This document shows, one piece after another, positions 1-7,011 of a stretch of DNA of 64,000 nt; position 1 is the stretch's first letter; each line of letters starts with the position of its first letter. The notes beneath the pieces were generated by a model, which was not told the DNA's origin, searched no databases, and worked only from the letters and a program-made list of their open reading frames with translations. Source of the stretch: Candidatus Obscuribacter phosphatis (lineage in GTDB: Bacteria > Cyanobacteriota > Vampirovibrionia > Obscuribacterales > Obscuribacteraceae); NCBI GenBank assembly GCA_001899315.1, contig MOYA01000001.1:495071-559070 (forward strand), given 5' to 3'. The position numbers and the translations under genes were made by a program.

Positions 1-1
1 G

Positions 2-58
2 GGCGTCAATCGCGACACTTATGTAGTCGTCAAGAAAGTAGAAGATCCCGAATTTTAA
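2..58 (+). CDS. narG: Nitrate reductase alpha subunit, C-terminal fragment (partial)
   Basis: The window opens inside a reading frame that ends in TAA at 56-58. The last 18 residues (GVNRDTYVVVKKVEDPEF) are all that is visible. The frame stops 22 bases before narH, which is preceded by its own ribosome binding site, and narH is followed by narJ and narI. In every narGHJI operon the gene at this place is narG, the molybdopterin (Mo-bisMGD) catalytic subunit. The identification therefore rests on position more than on the short sequence. The N-terminus, which would show a Tat signal and so tell which side of the membrane the enzyme faces, lies outside the window. Confidence 0.65.
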   Translation, partial: GVNRDTYVVVKKVEDPEF

Positions 59-80
59 TCGGTTTTGTTGAGGAAGTAAC

Positions 81-1574
81 ATGGATGTCAGAGCGCAAGT
101 TTCAATGGTGTTTCATCTCGATAAATGTATCGGCTGTCACACTTGTTCCATCGCCTGTAAGAATGTCTGGACTGATCGAGCCGGCGCTGAGTATATGTGG
201 TGGAATAACGTTGAGACCAAGCCGGGCACGGGATTTCCAACTCTTTGGGAGAATCAGGACCACTATAAAGGAGGCTGGAAGTGGAATGGAAACGGCAAGC
301 TTAGCCTGAGGAGTCAGAATAAGTGGGATGCCTTCATCAAGCTTTTCTACAATCCCAATCAACCTGGATTGGAAGACTACTACGAACCATGGACTTATAA
401 ATATCAAGACTTATTTGATGCAGCGGAAGGCGACGATCAGCCTACTGCAGTTCCTATATCTCAAATAACAGGAGAGGAAATCGAGATAAACGCCGGTCCA
501 AATTGGGATGATGATCTATCCGGTTCTCCTCTCTATGCGGAAAACGATTTGAACTTGGATGCTCTATCGGAGGAAGAGCGGGAACAACTGTTCGAGATTG
601 AGCGGCTTTCTATGATGTATTTGCCGCGTATTTGCAATCACTGTGCAAACCCAAGCTGTGTGGCTTCCTGCCCTAGCGGTGCTCTTTATAAAAGAGGCGA
701 GGATGGAATCGTCTTGATAGATCAGGAAATCTGCCGAGGTTGGCGAGCCTGCGTGGCAGCATGTCCTTATAAGAAAATCTATTACAACTGGAAAACCGGT
801 AAGTCCGAAAAGTGCATTCTTTGTTATCCCAAGTTGGAGACTGGACAGATTCCAAACTGTTTTCACTCCTGCGTTGGGCGAATTAGGTATCTTGGCGTGC
901 TTCTCTATGACGCCGATAGAATTGATAAAGCAATGTTGGTGCCGGATCACGCTCTTGTGGAGTCGCAGCGCAGTGTATTGCTTGATCCCTTTGATTCTGA
1001 GGTGATTGCCGCAGCTAGAGCTAACGGTATCAGCAGTGAGTTTTTGTTTGCGGCACAGCACTCGCCTGTCTATAAGTACGTGAAGGAATGGAAAGTGGCT
1101 CTGCCTCTGCATATCGAGTATCGAACCATGCCCATGCTCTTTTATGTGCCGCCGCTCTTGCCGGTCATGGGTAAGCTTGAGAACGGCATATACGAGCACA
1201 AAAGCGATAGTTTCTTTGCCACCCTCGAAAAGTCTAGACTGCCAGTGAAGTTTCTAGCCAGGCTATTCTCCGCGGGTAACGAGGAGATTGTAGAAGCTGC
1301 TATTCGCAAACTTATGGCCGTCCGTTATTACAGACGCTCCGTCGATCTGGACGATATCGACGTTGTCGAGATTTCTAAGGTTATGAGAGAGGGACGCACC
1401 ACTCCGGAAGAGGCAGAGGCGATTTATGCTTTGACTGCTATTCCAACAATAGATCAGCGATTCGTTCTTCCTCCTATACAGAGAGAGGAGGCAATTTCAG
1501 CAACATGCAGTCCGGAGGCATGTAAAGGTTGTACAGGTCTTGGTACCTCCGTCTCTATCGAAAGGGGACCTTGA
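81..1574 (+). CDS. narH: Respiratory nitrate reductase beta subunit, four Fe-S clusters
   Basis: This is the electron-wire subunit that passes electrons from NarI hemes to the molybdenum site in NarG. The 497-residue length is close to E. coli NarH (about 512). The four cysteine groups are intact: C16-x2-C19-x2-C22-x3-C26; C185, C188, C193 and C197; C218-RGW-RA-C224-x3-C228, where Trp221 replaces a cysteine as in the [3Fe-4S] site of NarH; and C245-IL-C248 with C260 and C264. There is no signal peptide, as expected for a subunit that stays in the cytoplasm or is exported together with NarG. AGGAAG lies 5 bases before the ATG. An extra C-terminal tail has three more cysteines (CSPEACKGC) of unknown use. 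The gene is followed 3 bases later by narJ. Confidence 0.97.
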   Translation: MDVRAQVSMVFHLDKCIGCHTCSIACKNVWTDRAGAEYMWWNNVETKPGTGFPTLWENQDHYKGGWKWNGNGKLSLRSQNKWDAFIKLFYNPNQPGLEDYYEPWTYKYQDLFDAAEGDDQPTAVPISQITGEEIEINAGPNWDDDLSGSPLYAENDLNLDALSEEEREQLFEIERLSMMYLPRICNHCANPSCVASCPSGALYKRGEDGIVLIDQEICRGWRACVAACPYKKIYYNWKTGKSEKCILCYPKLETGQIPNCFHSCVGRIRYLGVLLYDADRIDKAMLVPDHALVESQRSVLLDPFDSEVIAAARANGISSEFLFAAQHSPVYKYVKEWKVALPLHIEYRTMPMLFYVPPLLPVMGKLENGIYEHKSDSFFATLEKSRLPVKFLARLFSAGNEEIVEAAIRKLMAVRYYRRSVDLDDIDVVEISKVMREGRTTPEEAEAIYALTAIPTIDQRFVLPPIQREEAISATCSPEACKGCTGLGTSVSIERGP

Positions 1575-1577
1575 GAA

Positions 1578-2144
1578 ATGAGTTCGCCGAAAGTCAACGA
1601 AGAGATAGTGCCTTTACTTGAGGACTTAGCTGTGATTGGTCGATTGTTTCAATATCCTCGTCGGAGTTTTTCTCAACTGCAGGAACTTAATTCACTCTTT
1701 TTGTCTTCTCGGGCCAGGCGCCTTTTAAGAGAAAGATCTGAGTCGATTGTCGAAGCTTTTTCTTGCCTAAGTCTTGCTCAGCTTGAGGAAAGCTATACGC
1801 GCGCTTTCGACCTAGCACCGCTGGCTGCGCCCTATTTGAGCGCATACATATATGGTGATGAGAATTTTGATCGCGGTTCTTTCCTTGCCGCGCTGACTGA
1901 GCGGTTCCGAGTCGCTGGGTATGAATTCGGTCAAGAATTGCCCGATCATCTTGCAGTGGTGCTAATAGGATTGAGATTCCTAGAGCTAGATGAAGTGCGT
2001 GATCTCATTGATTTTCTTATTCTCCCGGCTGTGCGGGAAATCAATCAGCGCCTCGACAGCAGCGAGGGTCCTTATAAACACCTAACAGCCTACTTGTTGC
2101 AACTTATAGACTTCGACCAGTTTGAGCAGTTTCCCGGGGTATGA
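1578..2144 (+). CDS. narJ: Nitrate reductase molybdenum cofactor assembly chaperone
   Basis: A 188-residue, mostly helical, acidic protein with no membrane segment lies between narH and narI, the standard place for narJ. NarJ belongs to the NarJ/TorD chaperone family; it binds NarG and holds it until the molybdenum cofactor and Fe-S clusters are inserted and NarGH can attach to NarI. Visible family traits are the N-terminal region around LFQYPRRSF, the small-residue stretch AAPYLSAYIYGDENFDRG and the pair ELPDHLAVVLIGLRFL, which fits the conserved ELPDHL helix of NarJ. Spacing is 3 bases on both sides, so it is surely co-transcribed. Confidence 0.92.
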   Translation: MSSPKVNEEIVPLLEDLAVIGRLFQYPRRSFSQLQELNSLFLSSRARRLLRERSESIVEAFSCLSLAQLEESYTRAFDLAPLAAPYLSAYIYGDENFDRGSFLAALTERFRVAGYEFGQELPDHLAVVLIGLRFLELDEVRDLIDFLILPAVREINQRLDSSEGPYKHLTAYLLQLIDFDQFEQFPGV

Positions 2145-2147
2145 GAG

Positions 2148-3458
2148 ATGGCGTCTTTTGATAACTTCATTTTTGTTGCATTGCCGTATTTGGCAGTAGT
2201 TGTCTGTTTGGTGGGCTCGATTTATAGAGTGAAATTTATGCCCACTACTTATTCCTCGCTTTCCTCGCAGTTTCTTGAAAGTCGTGGTTTGATGTGGGGC
2301 AGTCTTCCCTGGCACATCGGCATAATTGCCATAGTACTCGGACATTTTCTTGCCTTTCTATTTCCTGGCTTTTGGCAGCTTTTGGTGGCCCATAAGCCCC
2401 TTCTCCTAGTGATCGAAACCCTTGGTCTTGGCTTTTCTCTGCTCTGTCTCGCCGGAATTCTTGTTCTATTTGTTAGACGCACAACCAGCAGCCGAGTGCA
2501 GAGTGTCACTTCCAATATGGACCTGGTAGTTCTTGTTTTGCTTTTGGTTCAGGTAGGTCTGGGAATATATACAGCCGTTTCGCATTCGTGGGGCAGTGCT
2601 TGGTCGTTAGGTACCACATGCCCTTATCTCCTTAGTCTGTGTGCTTTCTCACCCCAGATTGATCTGGTTCAAGATCTACCGCATGCCGTCAAAGCTCATA
2701 TGGTACTGGCTTGGATTCTAATCGGCTTGATCCCTTTCTCTCGGCTGATTCATATGTTTGCTGTACCAATTGAGTACTTAACTCGACCTTGGCAGAATGT
2801 AGTTTGGTTAAGCGGTCGTCGCACAGAAAGTAATCCCCAAGTCTTTCAGGAAAATGCAGCTAGACGCCATTTTATCCTAGGTGGATTGGCTTCCCTGTTT
2901 GGTATTTCTCTGCTTTCGGTAGGTGTTTTTGACAAAATTTTTCGCTTCTTTTTTGGTCCAAGACTTTCAGCCAAAGAAGAGTCTGATCTAATGTCCGTAA
3001 GGCTTGCTCGACTTGAGTCGACCACCTCACAGCGAAAACTGGAGCTTGAAAGGCAAGAGAATGAGTACATACTCATTGGTAGTCTAGCTGAATTGTCGAT
3101 CGACAAAGGCAAGTATTTCATCGACTATCAGATGATGCCTGCTCTTGCTTTTCTAGGCAAGAACGACCTGCCACTCCTTATATCGGCTAAGTGTACACAT
3201 CTAGGTTGTACTGTTTCTTCGGAGGCAAAAGATGGAAAGGTTCTCTGTCCTTGCCATATTAGTTACTTTGATATTGAGACCGGAGCTCCGAACGCCGATT
3301 CTCCTGCCAAAGCGCCGCTTCCTCATCTGCCTTGGGTGGTAATGGATACTCGAGGCAGAGAACTTGCCTCCTTCGATGGAAAGAGTTTGAGAGGCTCTAT
3401 CGACAGTAATAAGCGGCTCAGTGCCAGGGTCTATATTCCTAAGGAGAATAAAGTATGA
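2148..3458 (+). CDS. narI: Nitrate reductase gamma subunit fused to a Rieske [2Fe-2S] domain
   Basis: Residues 1-225 are a complete NarI: five membrane helices with the four heme b ligands H56, H66, H184 and H202, the first pair at the same numbering as in E. coli, followed by the family stretch PIEYLTRPWQ. A linker then carries a twin arginine (R239-R240, RRHFI) directly before a sixth hydrophobic helix (about 242-262), the usual Tat-type anchor of Rieske proteins, and a coiled-coil stretch (270-305). Residues 310-436 are a Rieske domain: C349-TH-L-G-C354 and C367-P-C369-H370. The usual CPCHGS is CPCHIS here. NarI is about 225 residues in other bacteria, so the Rieske half is a true fusion. 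The 3' end overlaps the cytochrome b gene by 4 bases (ATGA). The fused product probably takes electrons from quinol at two kinds of site. Confidence 0.95.
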   Translation: MASFDNFIFVALPYLAVVVCLVGSIYRVKFMPTTYSSLSSQFLESRGLMWGSLPWHIGIIAIVLGHFLAFLFPGFWQLLVAHKPLLLVIETLGLGFSLLCLAGILVLFVRRTTSSRVQSVTSNMDLVVLVLLLVQVGLGIYTAVSHSWGSAWSLGTTCPYLLSLCAFSPQIDLVQDLPHAVKAHMVLAWILIGLIPFSRLIHMFAVPIEYLTRPWQNVVWLSGRRTESNPQVFQENAARRHFILGGLASLFGISLLSVGVFDKIFRFFFGPRLSAKEESDLMSVRLARLESTTSQRKLELERQENEYILIGSLAELSIDKGKYFIDYQMMPALAFLGKNDLPLLISAKCTHLGCTVSSEAKDGKVLCPCHISYFDIETGAPNADSPAKAPLPHLPWVVMDTRGRELASFDGKSLRGSIDSNKRLSARVYIPKENKV

Positions 3459-4570
3459 CCGTTTCAGATCGCTCCAAGCAGTCGCGTAAGATTGATTTCT
3501 TCGGCTTCTTAGTCGAAAGGTTTCCCTTAGATAAGATGAACATCAAGCATATGCTTGAGCACAAGGAAGTGCCTGTGCACAAGATGAGCTGGGGCTATTA
3601 TACCGGCGGTTTGACTATGTTCTTTTTCATGATTCAGGTGGTTACTGGACTATTTTTACTCTTCTACTATCAGCCGACAGTATCAGATGCTAATTTGTCA
3701 GTCGAGTACATAACCAAATATGTCAGTGCTGGTGCTTTGATTCGCAATATGCATGCCTGGTCTGCTTCAGGCATGATTCTCTCTGCTGTGGTTCATCTGA
3801 TAACTGCATTTGCCATGAAGAGTTTTGAGAAGCCTCGAGAATTGACGTGGATCCTGGGAGTGGTTCTGCTTGTGATAACCTTCACATTCGGTTTTACTGG
3901 TTACCTTCTGCCTTGGAATCAGATTGCCGTAAATGCCACCAAGGTCGGTCTGCAGAGTGTGGAAGATGTCGGACAGTACTTACCTGGTTTATTGCACGAT
4001 GTACCTCGCATTTTGCGCGAAACATTTCAAGGTGAGGCGAGTGTCGGGCAGTCTACATTAGGTCGCTTTTATGCGCTGCATGTAGTGCTTTTGCCTCTTG
4101 CTCTTGTTCTGTTGCTGGCAGGGCACTTATTGCAGGTACAGTTGCACGGTATGAGCGAAGGTGTAGATATGAAAGCTGCTAAAACTGAGAGATTCTTTCC
4201 TGTTTTTCTATTTAAGGATCTGACACTCTGGGGAGTCTTTTTCTTCATCTTGTTCACGCTTTCAATCTGTATTCCATTTGAGTCTTTTTTGCCCTATCCT
4301 CTTTTGGCGCCATATGATGCCTTAGGTGCGACCCCAGCTGGAATCAAGCCCGAATGGTACTTCTTCTTTGTCTACTATCCTCTTGAGCTATTGCCGTTTT
4401 GGGTAATCATCTTGCTTTCCGGAATGGTCGGTGCCATTTTGGTCCTTACTCCCTGGATATTCGCCGGGACAAGCCGAAAAGTTCTCGGCTTCATAGCCTC
4501 TTTAGTTAGTGTATATCTGATTGTTATGACTGTCTTCGGTGAGCAGATTTATCATTTGCTCAAACATTAA
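3455..4570 (+). CDS. Cytochrome b, b6-plus-subunit-IV type
   Basis: Quinol-oxidising core of a bc/b6f-type complex, 371 residues with about seven or eight membrane helices. The heme ligand pairs are H100/H114 (14 apart) and H209/H224 (15 apart); the 15-residue step in helix D is the b6f/Firmicutes pattern, whereas bc1 has 14. A second half resembling subunit IV is fused on and carries the Qo motif PEWY at 299-302. The residue that aligns with the cysteine binding heme c(i) in cytochrome b6 appears to be Tyr49 (GYYTGG), so that extra heme is probably absent. It overlaps the NarI-Rieske gene and is 3 bases from the cytochrome c gene. It therefore supplies the partner for the Rieske domain next door. 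No separate petD is present. Confidence 0.94.
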   Translation: MTVSDRSKQSRKIDFFGFLVERFPLDKMNIKHMLEHKEVPVHKMSWGYYTGGLTMFFFMIQVVTGLFLLFYYQPTVSDANLSVEYITKYVSAGALIRNMHAWSASGMILSAVVHLITAFAMKSFEKPRELTWILGVVLLVITFTFGFTGYLLPWNQIAVNATKVGLQSVEDVGQYLPGLLHDVPRILRETFQGEASVGQSTLGRFYALHVVLLPLALVLLLAGHLLQVQLHGMSEGVDMKAAKTERFFPVFLFKDLTLWGVFFFILFTLSICIPFESFLPYPLLAPYDALGATPAGIKPEWYFFFVYYPLELLPFWVIILLSGMVGAILVLTPWIFAGTSRKVLGFIASLVSVYLIVMTVFGEQIYHLLKH

Positions 4571-4573
4571 GAA

Positions 4574-5227
4574 GTGATTGAAAATATGAGAACTATAAAT
4601 AATCGTGCAATTCAAATAGATCTTCTGAAATCTAGACTCTCGAAGCATTTTTGGTTTGGGTCAATTTCGTCGATTTTTCTACTTTCTTGCTTTGTTTCGA
4701 AAGCCGACTCTTACCCTCAGTTCCAGGAATTCTCAGAGAAGAACTCTGGAAGAAGTGTCAATTGTGCCATGTGTCATACTTCAGGAGACGGTCCGACCGG
4801 CGAGGGACCTGGTCAAATAGGTTCCTTGAAAGCTGAAGAGATTGCTAGGTTAAATAGTGCGCGGGCTGCGTTGGAACCGGGGTCTCAAGTAGAAAGCCCG
4901 ATTCTGAATGATTTCGGCAATCTCATTATCAAATCTCTGGGTAAGAGAAAAGTTCTTGCTCTGCGAGACGAACCGGCTCAGTTGTCCATAGCTCTTGGTA
5001 ATCGATCCGACCTCGACAAGGATGGTATCTGCGATGGGCAGGAGTACTTGGATGGCACAGACCCTTTGAACGCCGAGCATGGTGATCCGCTGAAGCTTTT
5101 TAGAATCAATCTCTCGAAGTATAAGTTGCATATCTGTTTGGCACTGCTGGCGGTGGCTTCAATTAGCTTTGGCATTGTGCGCCTGCTTAAGGCTATTGAA
5201 ATTTTGGCTGCAGTGAGAAGGAGTTAG
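4574..5227 (+). CDS. Membrane-anchored mono-heme cytochrome c with a calcium-binding-like loop
   Basis: The product has an N-terminal hydrophobic segment (about residues 27-45), one CxxCH heme site (C64-AM-C67-H68), an acidic loop DLDKDGICDGQEYLDGTDP near 150-168 that fits thrombospondin type-3/EF-hand-like calcium motifs, and a C-terminal membrane helix (about 188-207). The heme domain faces the outside if both hydrophobic ends are anchors. Placement directly after cytochrome b suggests it is the cytochrome c1/f-like acceptor of the Rieske-b unit, although the sequence does not resemble either family in the parts I can judge. The GTG start at 4574 is used here; an ATG lies at 4586. Followed 4 bases later by narK. 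Confidence 0.85.
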   Translation: MIENMRTINNRAIQIDLLKSRLSKHFWFGSISSIFLLSCFVSKADSYPQFQEFSEKNSGRSVNCAMCHTSGDGPTGEGPGQIGSLKAEEIARLNSARAALEPGSQVESPILNDFGNLIIKSLGKRKVLALRDEPAQLSIALGNRSDLDKDGICDGQEYLDGTDPLNAEHGDPLKLFRINLSKYKLHICLALLAVASISFGIVRLLKAIEILAAVRRS

Positions 5228-5231
5228 ATAA

Positions 5232-6887
5232 ATGACTGTTGGTGGTGCCTCTATGGAGTCGCAGATAGTGTTAGTAGACAAGCCTGATCTTACCGGCTTC
5301 AATCCGGAAGACGAGGTGCAATGGTCTGCATGCGGTAAGAAACTGGCTGATCGAAATCTATTGATATCCATTCCCTGCCTTCTCTGCGGTTTCGCCGTTT
5401 GGATGTATTGGGGGGTGATAACTGTCCAAATGCTCAACTTGGACTTCCCTTATACGAAGGCCCAATTATTTACGCTTACTTCAATTGCTGGACTATCCGG
5501 CGCTACACTTAGAATTCCCAGCACATTTTTTATAAGAATAGCTGGTGGGCGAAACACGGTCTTCTTTACGACCATGCTTCTTATACTGCCGGCGGTTTTG
5601 ACAGGCTATTTTCTTGCCGACAAGGCAACTCCCCTGTGGGTATTCCAAGTTTTGGCCTTGTTATGCGGCTTGGGTGGTGGAAACTTTGCTTCTTCAATGT
5701 CCAATATAAGCTTCTTCTATCCGAAGAAAGTGCAGGGACTCTCTTTGGGCCTCAACGCTGGCTTGGGGAACTTCGGTGTAACAGCCATGCAGATTCTGGT
5801 GCCGTTATCGATGACCTTCGGGTTACCCGGACAGGCCAGTATGGTTTTGAAAAGCGCTAGTGGAACAATGTTCGGCAAGATAGCAGCAGGAAGTACTGCT
5901 TATATACAAAATGCCGGTTATGTTTGGTTGGTTCTGCTCATTCCATTTACCCTCCTTGCCTTGCTTAAGATGAATAATATTAAGGATGAGAACGTTTCGC
6001 CGGAGCCGGGTTCAATCTTGATAGCCTGTTCTAAGCTTGCCGGCATGCTATTAATCGGTCTATTAACCGCGTCAGTTGGGGTTTGGCTTATGCTTCCTGC
6101 TGCATCGGGTGGTCAGGGCTCCGAGTTTTCAATGTGGTTGGTAATACCAGGTGTCATCGCGGCAACAGTACTTCTGCTCAAGGCGATTCCAGGCAAAATT
6201 CGCTCAAGCCTCGACAGGCAATACAAGATCTTCGGCAATGTGCACACTTGGGTTATGACAGTTATTTACACTATGACATTTGGGTCTTTTATCGGTTATG
6301 CGGCCGCTTTGCCACTATCAATTCAGGTGATCTTCGGCTTTAGTCATGTGGCTCAATCCGATGGCTCGTTCTTGCATAATGCCGTTAATCCTAATGCTCC
6401 AAGTGCATTAACTTATGCCTGGACAGGGGCATTCATTGGGGCGCTAATGCGACCCTTTGGCGGCTGGCTTGCAGACCGTATTGGAGGCGCCCTTGTAACT
6501 CAGTTGGTATCCGTAGTGATGATTGGCGGTGCCTTTGGGGTCTCACACTTTTTGAAGCTGGCATACAAGAGCAGCACGCCTGAAGAATTCTTTTGGCCGA
6601 CTTTTGCTGTCTTTCTAGTCTTGTTTGCTGCCTCTGGTATCGGTAATGGTTCTACATTCCGTACCATTGCTAATGTCTTTAACAAGGAACAAACCGGCCC
6701 TGTCTTGGGTTGGACATCGGCACTGGCTGCCTATGGAGCATTCATCATCCCTATGGTGATCGGTTCGCAGGTTCAGAACGGCACTCCAGAGCTTGCCTTT
6801 TACGGTTTTGCCGTATTCTACGTTCTTTGTTTAGTCTTGAACTGGACATTTTATTTGCGACCTGGTGGTTCTCTGCGAAATCCCTAG
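5232..6887 (+). CDS. narK: Nitrate/nitrite transporter, NarK family (first copy)
   Basis: Major facilitator protein of 551 residues with about 12-14 membrane helices. The nitrate-signature glycine-rich stretches of the NNP family are visible: GGGNFASSMSNISFFYPKK with the following GLNAGLGNFG in the first half, and FGGWLADRIGG and GIGNGSTFRTIANVF in the second half. It moves nitrate in and/or nitrite out across the inner membrane. It is the last gene of the tightly packed narGHJI-cyt b-cyt c unit (gap 4 bases), so uptake and reduction are co-expressed. The stop codon lies in a 7-bp tandem duplication (6883-6896). Confidence 0.95.
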   Translation: MTVGGASMESQIVLVDKPDLTGFNPEDEVQWSACGKKLADRNLLISIPCLLCGFAVWMYWGVITVQMLNLDFPYTKAQLFTLTSIAGLSGATLRIPSTFFIRIAGGRNTVFFTTMLLILPAVLTGYFLADKATPLWVFQVLALLCGLGGGNFASSMSNISFFYPKKVQGLSLGLNAGLGNFGVTAMQILVPLSMTFGLPGQASMVLKSASGTMFGKIAAGSTAYIQNAGYVWLVLLIPFTLLALLKMNNIKDENVSPEPGSILIACSKLAGMLLIGLLTASVGVWLMLPAASGGQGSEFSMWLVIPGVIAATVLLLKAIPGKIRSSLDRQYKIFGNVHTWVMTVIYTMTFGSFIGYAAALPLSIQVIFGFSHVAQSDGSFLHNAVNPNAPSALTYAWTGAFIGALMRPFGGWLADRIGGALVTQLVSVVMIGGAFGVSHFLKLAYKSSTPEEFFWPTFAVFLVLFAASGIGNGSTFRTIANVFNKEQTGPVLGWTSALAAYGAFIIPMVIGSQVQNGTPELAFYGFAVFYVLCLVLNWTFYLRPGGSLRNP

Positions 6888-6896
6888 AGCCTAGAG
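6883..6896 (+). repeat. 7-bp tandem duplication over the narK stop codon
   Basis: CCTAGAG occurs twice in a row. The first copy contains the TAG stop at 6885-6887, and the second gives another TAG seven bases later in a different frame. See the findings for the wider pattern. Confidence 0.8.
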
Positions 6897-6961
6897 TTTG
6901 GAGCTGATGGCAAAGATCAGTCTTCTGGATTCAAAATATCGTCCAAAAGAAGATAAAAAGA

Positions 6962-6984
6962 TCTAGATGTCTCTGTAATCTAGA
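6962..6984. promoter_or_regulatory. 7-bp inverted repeat before the 7012 gene
   Basis: TCTAGAT (6962-6968) and ATCTAGA (6978-6984) are perfect inverted copies separated by 9 bases, 28 bases before the ATG at 7012. It could be an operator or a short hairpin in the leader. There is no T-run, so it is not a typical terminator for narK. Confidence 0.4.
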
Positions 6985-7011
6985 GCAGTCAAATTGAGAG
7001 GCAGGTGTCCT

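Noticed and set aside
564..1199. Long minus-strand frame opposite narH
   Set aside because: It lies wholly inside a certain gene, has no domain or start signal and reflects codon structure of narH.
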